DNA of 64,000 bases from Macrothele yani (GCA_039090855.1 CM077011.1:37033501-37097500), one strand, 5' to 3'. Counted from the first letter of the stretch, positions 24,575 through 35,096 are shown. Made by a program: numbers and translations. The notes: generated by a model from the sequence alone, not told the origin.

Positions 24575-25258
24575 TTAAAGCAGATCTGCCAAACTTACTC
24601 TATTATTCAGAATAATTTTTCTTAAAGTTCTTTTGATGAAAAAAGTAGGAATTTTGTTCTCTAGAAAACTGTCTAATAGTATATTAATGTGGTAGTTGAA
24701 GTCCAAATTGTTGCTGCAAATTCTTGAAATTCTAAGCACCTGAGAAATTAGTACATTCTCAATTACTTTGGTTGATATGTTATTATTCCAGTGTAGATAT
24801 TTAATTACTTTCAAAGGAAAATTAACTCTTTTATCAAAGAGGCTAATAGATGGGTTACCTCTGTTAAGTTTAATGCATAAGTCTAGGAACTCTAGTTCCT
24901 GATTACTGTGGTTGGTTTTACATAAGTTAAGAGAGCTAGGATAGATACTATCAAAATCACTCTCTATAACTTCTGAATTATTTATACACAGCAGATCGTC
25001 AATATATCTAAATGTGTAAAGGTAGTTATCGGAGCAGGTGGAGTGATTTTTAATGAATTTATATTCCTTAAAGAACAGGAATAGATTTGCAATACTCGTG
25101 AATGCTGACGTTCCCATGGGGATAGCGTTTACTTGCTTATAGAGAGTATTATTATATAAGATATGGTTATTTTTAATGCAGCAATTGAGATAAGAGTTCC
25201 AGGCTCCTACATTAACAAATTGGTTAAGTTTAAATTCTGCATACAGCTCTTTAAAGAC
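24575..25258 (-). pseudogene. PLE-B reverse transcriptase, left arm (5'-truncated)
   Basis: Minus-strand frame with MGTSAFTSIANLFLFFKEYKF, FRYIDDLLCINN (catalytic IDD), LEFLDLCIKLNRG, the HWNNNISTKVIEN block and SRICSNNLDFNYHINI. It matches the C-terminal two thirds of the right-arm protein almost residue for residue. The copy is cut at the palindrome centre, so the finger region and the first catalytic Asp are missing, and it cannot encode an active enzyme. Upstream of 25117 the same frame region lines up with the right arm to about 25258. Confidence 0.8.
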
Positions 25259-25269
25259 ATAAAGATCCA

Positions 25270-26202
25270 GTGAAGTTCAGATTCATAGCTAGTGGAGTCA
25301 GGAGTCATAAAAAGAAAATTGATCTAGCTTTTGAAGAAATCTTGAAGAAGGTTTTGAAACACATTAGTAACTGTACTAATTTGAAGTACAGAGATTTTTG
25401 GATAATTAATAATAATGCAGAAGTAATTTCCACTATACTCGAAGTAAATCCCTTAGATATTAATAGTTATGATTTTGAGAACCTATATACTAATCTGCCT
25501 CTATCAGATATAATCACTACCTTTAAAGAGCTGTATGCAAAATTTAAACTTAACCAATTTGTTAATGTAGGAGCCTGGAACTCTTATCTCAATTGCTGCA
25601 TTAAAAATAACCATATCTTATATAATAATACTCTCTATAAGCAAGTAAACGGTATCCCCATGGGAACGTCAGCATTCACGAGTATTGCAAATCTATTCCT
25701 GTTCTTTAAGGAATATAAATTCATTAAAAATCACTCCACCTGCTTCGATAACTACCTTTACACATTTAGATATATTGACGATCTGCTGTGTATAAATAAT
25801 TCAGAAGTTATAGAGAGTGATTTTGATAGTATCTATCCTAGCTCTCTTAACTTATGTAAAACCAACCACAGTAATCAGGAACTAGAGTTCCTAGACTTAA
25901 ACATTAAACTTAACAGAGGTAACCCATCTATTAGATTCTTTGATAAAAGAGTTAATTTTCCTTTCAAAGTAATTAAATATCTACACTGGAATAATAACAT
26001 ATCAACCAAAGTAATTGAGAATGTACTAATTTCTCAGGTGCTTAGAATTTCAAGAATTTGTAGCAACAATTTGGACTTCAACTACCACATTAATATACTA
26101 TTAGACAGTTTTCTAGAGAACAAAATTCCTACTTCTTTCATCAAAAGAACTTTAAGAAAAATTATTCTGAATAATAGAGTAAGGTTGGCAGATCTGCTTT
26201 AA
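25270..26202 (+). CDS. PLE-B reverse transcriptase, right arm
   Basis: A 310-residue open frame for a Penelope-like or related reverse transcriptase. Motifs in order are FRFIASGVRSHKKK, SYDFENLYTNLPLSDI (first catalytic Asp), NGIPMGTSAFTSIANLFL, FRYIDDLLCINN (catalytic pair), LEFLDLNIKL and the C-terminal SRICSNNLDFNYHINILLD. It ends at a stop after RLADLL. It begins close to the palindrome centre, so the true N-terminus is probably lost by 5' truncation. No GIY-YIG or AP endonuclease was found in the following ~1.6 kb. I have seen the IPMG...RYIDDLL pattern in multi-copy invertebrate retroelement proteins, but I cannot assign the clade with certainty. Confidence 0.75.
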   Translation: MKFRFIASGVRSHKKKIDLAFEEILKKVLKHISNCTNLKYRDFWIINNNAEVISTILEVNPLDINSYDFENLYTNLPLSDIITTFKELYAKFKLNQFVNVGAWNSYLNCCIKNNHILYNNTLYKQVNGIPMGTSAFTSIANLFLFFKEYKFIKNHSTCFDNYLYTFRYIDDLLCINNSEVIESDFDSIYPSSLNLCKTNHSNQELEFLDLNIKLNRGNPSIRFFDKRVNFPFKVIKYLHWNNNISTKVIENVLISQVLRISRICSNNLDFNYHINILLDSFLENKIPTSFIKRTLRKIILNNRVRLADLL

Positions 26203-27930
26203 TTTTCTATGCAGTTAATAATATGATTCTGACCAATGAAAGCCTTTTGGAAGTTGGCTAGAGGATGCCTATTAATTACAATAAGGAACCTTAGTGCTAT
26301 GGATAAGAAGGTCATATTAAAAATAAAAAATTAAATAATATAGACAAAATCACAAAAAAGCTTAAAAATCTGTTTATAAAAGAAAAGAAAAATAAATATA
26401 AAAGAAAACTAGTTATTTGCTCACTAGAATAGCTATACTAAAAATAGTAAAACTAACATTAAAATTAATAGGATTCTGAATAGTCTACAGAAGCTCACTA
26501 AGGTGATTAAATACATGCAAATATTATTAAATACACTACTTGTGTATTTCATAATATTTCTCATGTATTCTGGAGAGTTAATTCTGCTCTTTCTGATCAT
26601 ACAGGTCCACAATTTTAATTATATATTTTTTTCTCTAGTTAAAATCTCCGCGAGTAGGATTTTTCAGTGTGGAGGCCTTCAGCCCCACCCACACTGCCCC
26701 CCAACTAGGGAATGGCAGGGGGTTTGGAAGTTTGGGTAAAAGGTCGGCCATGTTTCCTCAAGAATGGAGGAAGTTCAGTTGCATAAGAGGTAAGCTCTCT
26801 TCATTGTCTTTGGGTTTTGGGATTTCCAAGTTCAATGATTTTGGGATTTCCAAGTTCAATGATTGAACTTCTTGTACTTTTTTCTTTTTTTGCTTTCAGC
26901 TTTTAGGCACTGGCAAGTCTATTAACTTTTTGCGGATTTTAACTCTTTCTTTTCTGGGTAACTTTGTGCGTTTTTTAGGGAACTAAGGCCAAAACAGCCG
27001 GCTGTTTCATTGTTCTTGTAATTTGCGCTGTGTTTTCAATGTAGTTAAGTTCTTAATAACTACTTAATTATGCACTTAAAGCACTTCTGAAATACTTTGT
27101 ACATATTGCAACTAATTGTTCATGTCATATAACCTTCACAATGCATTTCTTTAATTAATTATTGTCTTTATTATATTCTCGTTTTTGTGTTGTCAGAAGT
27201 TGTGGAGTAGGGGTTTTTATAATCCAGTTTTCTTTCAAGAATCTGTGTTTTAAAAAATTAATATCTCCTTTTTTATTGCAATGTTAAGAATTTGTAATAC
27301 TTTTGTATTGCTATTCAGGTTTAAATTCTCTCTCAGGCGAACTTGGTAATTTGTTATTGCTGAACATTATTTCTGATTTATTATGTCACTCTTACAACTT
27401 GAGTTTTCTATAATCTTCTTCTTTCTGTTTAATAGTAACAGATGAAGAGCATGGGTCGGGCCAGGAAAGTTATGGATGCTAGCTAAATTGTTAACTAAAG
27501 CTTGGTCATGCAACTCTGCGGAGGTCATGACATTTATATATATTCTTTAAAATATATATTTAAAAAAAAATTTTTGGTGGGCTTATTACTTGCATCTATG
27601 ACTTTGCAGAAATCCATTTCCAAATAGGTCTTTGTGGAAGTGAGAAAATGCAGAGTTTTTGCTGGTCCTTGATAAAGCCAAGGCTCAGTATTCTCGACAC
27701 TTTCTACATTCAGTTGTTTTATTTTTCTCTTTTTACTCACACCGGTCAATACATAACCTTTTCTATGTTGTACTTGGTGTGAGTCGAAAATTTTTTTGCT
27801 TCAGTCTCTTAATAGAATGTGAATTCCGAATTTTCATAACTGCTGCGTTGCGCGTTTTGATCTTCAGGTTATTTTGCATCTTTCGTTTTAAATTCTGAAG
27901 CTTTTCTAATGTTTTTGGCTTTGCTCTTTA

Positions 27931-28620
27931 ACATATATATATCACAACAATCAATTTAACAGTAGAATATACAGACAGATGTTTGGAGCACCAATGGGCT
28001 CCCCACTATCTTCTTTACTTGCAGAGGTCGTATTATAGAAAATAGAAGAAGTCCTTAACAAATATAAAGACAAATTGTTTTTCTACTAAAGATACGTCGA
28101 CGAGACACTACTCTTTTGGAATGTCAGTTCTTTAGAATTAGACAAGCTGAAAAAAGATTTCTGTGAAAAATATCCAAGTATCAACTTAACAATGGAATCA
28201 GGAAATGAAACTACGATTAATTTCTTAGATATTACAATAATAAAAACTCAAACATCCTGCAAATACCATGTGTATAGAAAACTCACCTACGTGCCAGTAC
28301 TTATACCTGCAAAGTCATACCATCCAAAGGCATATAAAATATCGGCAATCAGAAGTTTAGTGCATAGAGCATTCACACATTCCAGCAATAACTTTTTCAA
28401 GGAAAAAGAACTTCAATGGATAACAACAACAGCCAAAAAATTTGGATATACCACCTCAGATGTCAAAAAAGTAATTTACATGTATAAACATCCTAAAAAT
28501 AAAACCAAGCAAAATATAAAATATTGTGGTAAATTTCAATACATAAAACAGGTTACAAATGTAATCAAAAAGGAATGCAAAAAAAAAAAAAACACATCTA
28601 GATATTGAAATTTCAGTAAA
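27931..28620 (+). pseudogene. PLE-A reverse transcriptase, right arm, 3' portion
   Basis: Resumes the frame interrupted at 22950. It shows GAPMGSPLSSLLAE (with small disruptions at 27985-28030), a stop just before RYVDETLLFW (near 28093), SINLTMESGNETTINFLDI, YHVYRKLTYVP and HSSNNFFKEKELQW, then ends with a Lys-rich tail at 28608. The YVDE motif matches the left arm and lacks the second Asp of the usual YVDD. Relative to the left arm, ~170-190 bp is missing at about 28527, between short repeats 'aaaatattgtggtaaat'. Confidence 0.8.
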
Positions 28621-28674
28621 AGACTACAAGAATATAATAATCAATAACAGAGAAAAAAACAAAATTATGGGACA

Positions 28675-28960
28675 GTGCAGGAGTATACAGCATTCCAATT
28701 AAGCCAACTAACAACAACAATAGAGTGAAATACATAGGAAGCACAAGAAACAAATTAAAACAAGATTGACACAACGTATGAAGAACTGGAAAAAAAGGAG
28801 GAAAAATCAGCACTTGTACAATATTGCATAAAAAATAACACAATGCCAGAATTTGAAAATATCGAAGTTATCTGCAAACAACCAACCGAAAAGACCATCT
28901 GTTTCACCGAAGCAATCATAATTGAAAAAACGAAAAACAACCAACTGCAACATTAGTAGT
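28675..28960 (+). pseudogene. PLE-A GIY-YIG endonuclease domain, right arm
   Basis: Reads GVYSIPIKPTNNNNRVKYIGSTRNKLK, in which GVYSI and KYIG are the two halves of the GIY-YIG motif, here with the first Gly present (the left arm has Glu). The frame then breaks, with a TGA near 28768. The conserved Glu region (TEAIIIEKTKNN) is in another frame at about 28900-28940. Dead copy. Confidence 0.7.
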
Positions 28961-29674
28961 GGATTAGAAATGCCAATTCCATGGAAGATACTGATAGAAG
29001 AAGGGAACAAGAAATGGGAAGGCAAACAGCACAAAAACAATGCAAACGCGCAACATAAAAAAAAAAAAAATTCCCGAGTCTTTAAATCACAGCAGTGTCA
29101 ACGGAACGCATCCGATGACGTATGACACACTAAGATTTTCAAACTGAGCACGTTGCATATTCAACGTAAACTGCAGAGAAAACGGACGATTAGAGGTCCC
29201 AGAAGATGGCAGACAGATCTGCCGAAATGCATCGGACAATACATTCAAGAAGTCTGACGAAGTTTTTGGTGATTGCAATTCCTCATACGAATATTTTTAC
29301 GTGTGATTCATTTTTCCGTTTTTCAAGTTTTCCAACGTAATTTTCACATCTCCTTTGTCTTCATGTGCCTCCCGTAGTTCAACTAAAAAGTATATCATAC
29401 TCAAGAAACGTGCTGACTTTTTGAAGTTAGTCAAAAAAGGCTACACCCAAGAACCCGATGAGAACAACAGTGCAAAGATTTGAACATCGACCAACTACAA
29501 CCGAGAGGTACATGAAAGATTTTTCCTTGAATCGCATTCGCTTACCGCGATATATATTCACAGCGAATATTAATAACTTCCAACCTAGAAATTGCTTTCC
29601 ACTCAAAGAAAATACAACATGTAAAAAGTTACAGTAGTTAAAACCACCATTAAATGGTTCTACCTCAAAAAATA
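28961..29674 (+). other. PLE-A right arm 3' region
   Basis: Non-coding tail of the right PLE-A copy, complementary to 16951-17650 in the left arm. Minus-strand ORFs here mirror plus-strand ORFs of the left arm and are not genes. It ends with 'ctacctcaaaaaat' before the 12-bp target duplication. Confidence 0.7.
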
Positions 29675-29900
29675 AGGAATGCACATATTCCTGGATGTTG
29701 AAAACCATTTATGGAAAATTTTACAAATTGCCATCCCTTTGGTTTTGGAAAACTTGTTTGTGTGGCTACCATTGCTGTTTTCTGACCAATGTTTTCTTAT
29801 CACATTTCTCCATGGCAGAATGTCATTTATTTGAGTTTTTCCAACTCCCAGCTTCTCGGGCAATAATACGCATACACTTCTCCATTTCTGTGCATTCTGT
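29675..29900 (-). pseudogene. Pogo/Tigger transposase fragment, part proximal to the PLE-A insertion
   Basis: Minus-strand frame with KLGVGKTQINDIL, SENSNGSHTNKFSKTKG and FHKWFSTSRN. It matches the N-terminal helix-turn-helix region of Tigger/pogo transposases, whose usual pattern is LGVGKTQIxxIL ... NGxxKRxK ... WFxxAR. It continues without loss into the fragment at 16720-16897 across the PLE-A insertion. The catalytic DDE domain is not recognisable on either side, so this is an old remnant that served as insertion target. Confidence 0.6.
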
Positions 29901-31328
29901 GACTTAAATTTTTCTCAAAATGTTTTTTGGCCAAAGGAAAAACAATCATGTACGTTTGGGCAGCAGCTAAAGGGAGAGCAGTTGCCCTCCCAGAATGGTC
30001 TTACAGGAGCATAAATTCATGCTCTGAAGGTGTAGAAAATAGAAATGCACAACGTGTGAGTAAATTTACTGAGAATTGTAACTGCAAAAGAAAGTGCTAT
30101 ACCCTTCATTATTTTCTTTTTTAAAGACTAAAATTTGCCACATGCAGTACTCCACACAGCTGACCAGGGTATAAGTAACCTATGCGGTGAGGTATGAACC
30201 CCTCATATACACATCATGAAAGGAATTGTCCAAAACAGTCACACAAACAATATGCAGATATGCCTAACCTCAGTGACCTTTCCAAACACACCATAGGGAT
30301 GAAGAATTGGTCACTTGTGCTCTGTTGCAGAAAGTTCATCAAGGCATTTAACCTTGAATGGCCAAGTCCTGCCAGATATTTCCCAAGTCTAACCCATAAA
30401 GCATCTTCCTATCATTATGTTCACTGATACCCATTCGTTCTGTGCTGGTATGGTTTTCATTCTGAATTTCTGCAGCATGCTATGTTGTCGGTGTTCACAT
30501 AACTTTTAACTTGATATTTACAATGTAACACTGGCTCTTGTGTATTTACTTAGTTTTTACATTTTTAGTAAAATCATGTCTAAACCCAGAAGTGATTTTC
30601 GAAGGATCATAAGACTTTCCTATAATGAAGGTGTGAGAAGTAAAAACTGCGTGCCACTTGAGTGGAAGTGGAGAACTTCTTAACTCAAAGGGGCGTAATT
30701 TCAAGTCTCGCCCTACCAGATAAATACGACTTGCTCAGATCCTCATGTACACAATGAATCTCAAACACAGAAGCCATGTAACAAAAGAGAAATGTCATCA
30801 TGAGAGCCAAACATGAAACACTAGCAACTTCTAGCAGGAGTCAAGGCCAAAAATTTGAGACAGTTCAATCCTCACCAGGAAGGTGATGGTCTGTTGGCTG
30901 GTTGAGAGGCCCAACAACCAAAAAATCCTGTTGATTCCTGCAGGTAATCAATCATACATACTACCACTACCTGGCCATAACTGGGAGGCTGTAAATATGC
31001 ATTTTGGTTGTTCTGATCAATGTCAGCATCTCTATCTGAAAGGGTCTGCAAAAGAGAGTGGGAATGTCCATTATGCGTTACGCAGAGGTGCAATAAAGAG
31101 ATGTCCGTAACTGACAGCTGTCCGTTAGGGAATGTTTCACTGTATTTATTTAAATCATGAATCCAATATTATTTATTTGATCACAGTGATGGAGGTTGTA
31201 AGATCCCATAAGTGGGACTATGAAAAGTTCACATAAAATTCTCAATGTTTCTAGGCCAACAAATGGCCTCTATGAATATCATAAATTATACTTCTCATTC
31301 AATAAAAATTTAGGTGAAGTTATAAGTA
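29901..31328. other. Sequence without recognised genes
   Basis: May include more decayed pogo sequence at its left end. ORFs at 29927-30124, 30194-30427 and 30883-31110 show no domain. No repeat structure was seen. Confidence 0.4.
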
Positions 31329-32616
31329 TAAGGGCTGATCAAAAAGTAATGAGACTGATGTCCCCCACAGGTGCAACATGAAGCCCAGGAGTAAAATTTT
31401 TGGGCAAAATGATGCCTAATTATGTGTTCTAATGGGAAAATTTGACAGATGGCATGACGTGTACCTTGTTCCTCTGTGTCATGTGAAGCGCAGCCTTATT
31501 GAGCGCCGCCTACGGAGAACAGTCACTTGTTCACAATAGAAGCATCGTTGGAACAGTGCTATGGAATCAAGTTTTGTATTTAGGAAAATTGGGATCAAAA
31601 ACATATGCTATGTTACACCAGGCTTTTCAACGTGAAATGTAGGCAAGTGTTTTTCACTGAAATAAAGCTTTCAGTGAAGGAAGGGAGATTGTGGAAGATT
31701 GTTCACATGAAGGAAGACCTTCAACATCGATAACAGAAACGATGATTAACACAATTGCAAGCATCATGAAGGAAGACCATAGAATAACATTACGACAACT
31801 GCAAACAATTCTAGGCATTTCCTACATAAGCATGCAAGCAATCATGACTATACAAATTTAGTCGTGTTGGTGCTCGCTGAATTCCAAAACTGTAGACACC
31901 AGAGCAAATGCAGCTTCGAGCAGATGTGTGCACAGAACTGAAAGCCAGACTTCGCCTACAAGGTAAAAACTTTCTAAAAACCATCATGACAGCAGATGAA
32001 GCATTGCTGTATCATTATGATCCCACAATGAAACAGCGAATGGAAACATCCTTCTTCACCACCTCCAAAGAAGGCAAAAGCTTTGAAGTTCACTGATAGG
32101 GTGATGATTATTGTGTTCTTTTCATCATGAGGGCATTGCTTACCAACATGCTGTGGAACATGGCAACATTGTAAACAGCTCGGATTACACAAATGTGTTA
32201 TATTGCTTGTGAAAGCATGTTTAGGACAAGCGACTACAGCTGAAGCATGGCTTCAATCTTCATCATGACAATGCGAAGCCGCATATTGCCTATGAGGTGT
32301 GCGACATTTTGTACAAACACAACATAGATATCATAACCACCATCCCTATAGTACTGATCTTGCCCCTTGTGACTTCTGGCTAATTACGCTGCAGTCGTTT
32401 TACCACCAATCAGCAGTGTATCAAAGCCATGGAGGCAGTTTTGAAGAACCTTTCAAAGAATGGCCTTTGGCATGTCTTCCACAAATGGGTGCAATGCTGG
32501 GACAAGTGTATTGCAAGTGGAGGAGGATATTTTTAAAAGGAGCATGTAAATGACATTGATTAAAGCAAATCTGTTGTTCTGTGAATGTAGTTTCATTACT
32601 TTTTGATCAGCCTACG
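31329..32616 (+). mobile_element. Mariner-type DNA transposon, decayed
   Basis: Terminal inverted repeats share GGCTGATCAAAAAGTAATGA (left from 31333, right the complement ending 32612) and are flanked by TA at 31327-31328 and 32617-32618. The length, near 1.29 kb, is usual for mariner. The interior holds a broken transposase. Recognisable pieces are SFVFRKIG near 31567, CSHEGRPSTS near 31700, KTIMTADEALLYHYDP (first Asp, 31975-32025), GFNLHHDNAKPHI (second Asp, about 32248-32285) and HPYSTDLAPCDFW (third Asp, about 32340-32380). Stops and frameshifts separate them. Confidence 0.85.
31908..32560 (+). pseudogene. Mariner transposase remnant (DDD catalytic domain)
   Basis: The catalytic region can be followed through three frames. 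TADEALLYHYDPTMKQ corresponds to the first Asp block, usually CDESW-xH. HHDNAKPH is the second Asp block. YSTDLAPCDFW is the mariner hallmark YSPDLAPxDF with Pro replaced by Thr. The last piece includes a Lys-rich C-terminus near 32430-32550. With several frameshifts and stops it cannot make a functional enzyme. Confidence 0.8.
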
Positions 32617-33370
32617 TATATTTGGTGTCTCAACTTTGGCTCCTACACTTAAAAAAATCTGTATAATAAACCTCCAGCTTTTTATGTTTATAATACTGTA
32701 AGCAGGCACTTCAGATATAGACCAGAAATAAGCATGCAATCAGTTATACTTCTTGCCTATGCCAGGTCAATAAAAATGGACCACAGACTTAGCAGGAAAG
32801 GAGATCATGTTTCACTAGTGCTCTAATGATAGTGCCCTTTCTAACTGATGTCTTAAAGGGAAAAAAACATAGTTCTTGTGATTTTAGAATTATCAGTTTA
32901 CTCAAACACATATGACAACCACAATTTAAAGTTTTGTTTGCAAGCAAGACCATGCACCAATGCTGAATCATATCCTTATTACCACCAAACAGCAAATAGA
33001 AGAGCTGCTACACAACATGAAGTTAGAAAAATACAAAAATAAGCTATAAGTACTGAAGCATCTCAGTTTGAAAAGGCTAAAATCATAATTTATAAGCATA
33101 GAAAATTCTTAAATCAGCTGCCTAATCTGGACTAATATCACAATTTTTGCAAATATTCACTGTTGATATTTTACATGCAATGCGCATAAAGAAATTTTTG
33201 AAAAGGAAATTATCAAATTGAAAACATATTTTGCTCTAATTCTGCTTATACAATAGCTAATGAAAATCAAAACAAACAAAAAAGAATCTTTCTTTCAACT
33301 GATTTAACATTTTTAAGCCATGATATCTTTCACCTGTCATATTCAACAGACAATTAACTAGTAAATAAAT
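32617..33370. other. AT-rich sequence without recognised genes
   Basis: No coding or repeat feature is supported. The 33257-33502 minus ORF is a shadow of the adjacent foldback. Confidence 0.4.
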
Positions 33371-33709
33371 TATTAATATCTCCCAATTATGGGTTTTTCT
33401 AAGGAATGAAAGGAAAAATATGTCAAATTTTCGGATAGTACCCCTACACTTTCTCAGGACTACAGCTACGGTAGGTGTTGCCATTCGTAAAATAAATTCC
33501 AACCTTTCAAATCATTTGATTTGAATCATTGATTCCAACCTTTGAAACCATTTGATTTGAAAGTGTTGGAATTTATCTCACGAATGGCAGCACCTACTAT
33601 AGCTGTAGTTTTGAGAAAGGGTAGGGTAGGGGGTAGTACCTGAAAATTTGACATATTTTTCCTTTTATTCCTTAGAAAAAAAAATTATGATTTGGAGATA
33701 TTTATAATG
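33371..33709. repeat. ~340-bp foldback element
   Basis: Left arm blocks (aatatctcc, ttctaaggaatg, ggaaaaatatgtcaaatttt, ctacagctacggtaggtg, cattcgtaaaataaattcc) reappear inverted and in reverse order in the right arm. The centre lies near 33525-33545, where 'atcatttgatttga' words also repeat. Arms of ~150 bp differ by scattered substitutions. Probably a foldback MITE; no clear target duplication was seen. Confidence 0.75.
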
Positions 33710-34243
33710 CATTAAATCTAGGAATAGATATGTCATCAATTATTAGTAAATAAATGAAAACAAAATGAAAAAAATAAGTAAAAATATAAGATGTCCAGTA
33801 CAAGGTTATATCTATAATAAGAGGCAAAGCAGTTTGTAGTACCAATAGGGTCAAACCACTGTTGTCTAGTAAAATTAAAATCTGGTCCATCTCATTTTTT
33901 CAAGCAGTGTTCATAGAAAGGGGAATTTTCCATGTACACTGTACTGATGTACTAATTCCTAAACAATCCACTAACAATGATAATTTTATAATTAACTGTC
34001 TAAACTGAATATAAAAATATTAAAACCATTCACTTATACACAGTTAACTTACAAAACATCTTCATATATGAGATACAAATTCCACAACTCTTATGCATGC
34101 CAAAATTATGTAAATATCAAACCATTTAACCGAAACATTATATGATTTCAATATTTTCAATGCAAACCAAACTTATGTAAATAACAAATAATTTAACTAA
34201 AAGAATATTTTCTAAAAATACTGTTTGCAAGAACAATGTATTC

Positions 34244-34470
34244 TGTTTTTCTTTTTTTTTTTTGGAGGTTTAACGACCACCGTGAGCAACTCAATGGGCT
34301 ATAAGCAGTCGCCCGTCCCTAATTTAGGGTCACTGGTTCCAGGGAAGGGAGAGAGCCAGCGCCATAAGACAAACACAACATCCATGCCTCACCGGCATTC
34401 GAACCCGGACCCCGTTAGGACGAATGAACAGAGGCCATCGCTTAGACCACTGTGCCACCGGGGCGGCCGC
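34244..34470 (-). mobile_element. SINE-A copy 1 (tRNA-derived SINE)
   Basis: Minus-strand element with a tRNA-like 5' head. The A box is TGGCACAGTGGTCTAAG and the B box GGGTTCGAATGCC, slightly mutated. The family body contains 'ccagtgaccctaaattaggg', and the tail is poly-A (a T run on the plus strand at 34245-34263). A 10-bp target duplication, CAATGTATTC, flanks it exactly (34234-34243 and 34471-34480). Confidence 0.85.
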
Positions 34471-34672
34471 CAATGTATTCATTTATATAAGTTTATGAAC
34501 CCATGATTGCAAAGACAATTAGAACATGTTACAAACATGCCTAAACAAGAAAAGCTACTTTCATTTATTGCGAAACCTTTTAACAAAAATTTTAAAATTT
34601 ATCTGTTTAATTGAATTTTAAGTAGCTTTGAAGCTATATTAAATTTGACTCTGTACAGTCATTTTTTGGCTA

Positions 34673-35096
34673 AGGTTCCGTCTTCGGCCTGCTCGACAGA
34701 TGGCGCCACGGTATGTCCCTTAGTGGATCTTTTATTTTAACGTAACACTGCAAGAAAAATGAGAAAATGTTTTGCAATGCCTCAGATATGATGATTTAGG
34801 GGTAAATGATTTGTCACAAACTGCATTGAAAATTCGATGCACCTGGGGCGGGATTGGTAAGTCTACTTACGTAATGACCTTTTATTCTACGATGTTCATC
34901 TAAACCCTGCTGCCTAGAATAGATTTTGTGACAACTTTCACAAGCATATCTTTTACCTGATTCCATTACAATCTAAGTCTCAGATACCTTTGATATAACG
35001 AAAAATATCTATATTTATTGCAGTTACATTAAAATAAAAGATCCACTAAGGGACATACCGTGGCGCCATCTATCAAGCAGGCCGAAGATGGAACCT
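34673..35096. mobile_element. 424-bp MITE with ~75-bp terminal inverted repeats
   Basis: The left end AGGTTCCGTCTTCGGCCTGC and the right end complement (ggccgaagatggaacct) start long inverted repeats of about 75 bp. The repeats also contain 'gatggcgccacggtatgtcc' and 'agtggatcttttattttaa'. Flanking TA dinucleotides (34671-34672, 35097-35098) suggest mobilisation by a Tc1/mariner-type transposase. The interior is non-coding. Confidence 0.75.

Larger units (their letters stand above)
22951..27930. mobile_element. PLE-B: second palindromic retroelement nested in PLE-A
   Basis: A ~5-kb insertion made of two inverted arms joined at their 5' ends. The left arm is about 22951-25259 (minus sense) and the right arm about 25523-27820 (plus sense). 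Some 263 bp of unpaired sequence (25260-25522) is present only in the longer right copy. The right end carries a further ~110 bp (to 27930) not seen on the left. Each arm holds a reverse transcriptase portion and a long AT-rich 3' region with a doubled ~25-bp block ('tcattgaacttggaaatccc' twice; 23910-23957 and 26812-26865). The left arm of PLE-A shows the empty target site. Confidence 0.85.
16898..29674. mobile_element. PLE-A: head-to-head inverted dimer of a Penelope-like element
   Basis: Two copies of one Penelope-like retroelement face each other 5' to 5'. The left arm (minus strand, 16898-21648) is interrupted by a Tc1 element at 20043-21584. The right arm (plus strand, 21678-29674) is interrupted by PLE-B at about 22951-27930. 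A 29-bp spacer (21649-21677) separates the arms. Without the nested insertions the arms are about 3.2 and 3.0 kb. Each encodes a reverse transcriptase followed by a GIY-YIG endonuclease, the domain order of Penelope/Neptune/Poseidon elements. The left outer end has an extra ~53 bp and the left arm an extra ~170-190 bp near 18095-18280. Both arms carry stops and frameshifts. Confidence 0.85.

Noticed and set aside
28613..29278. Minus-strand ORFs rich in Phe/Leu/Cys in the PLE-A right arm
   Set aside because: They are the antisense of the PLE-A GIY-YIG and 3' region and are mirrored in the left arm (17477-18010); not membrane proteins.
34262..34470. Open frames such as TTVSNSMGYKQSPVPNLGSL repeated across the window
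   Set aside because: They are translations of SINE-A antisense and recur at every copy; not a protein family.
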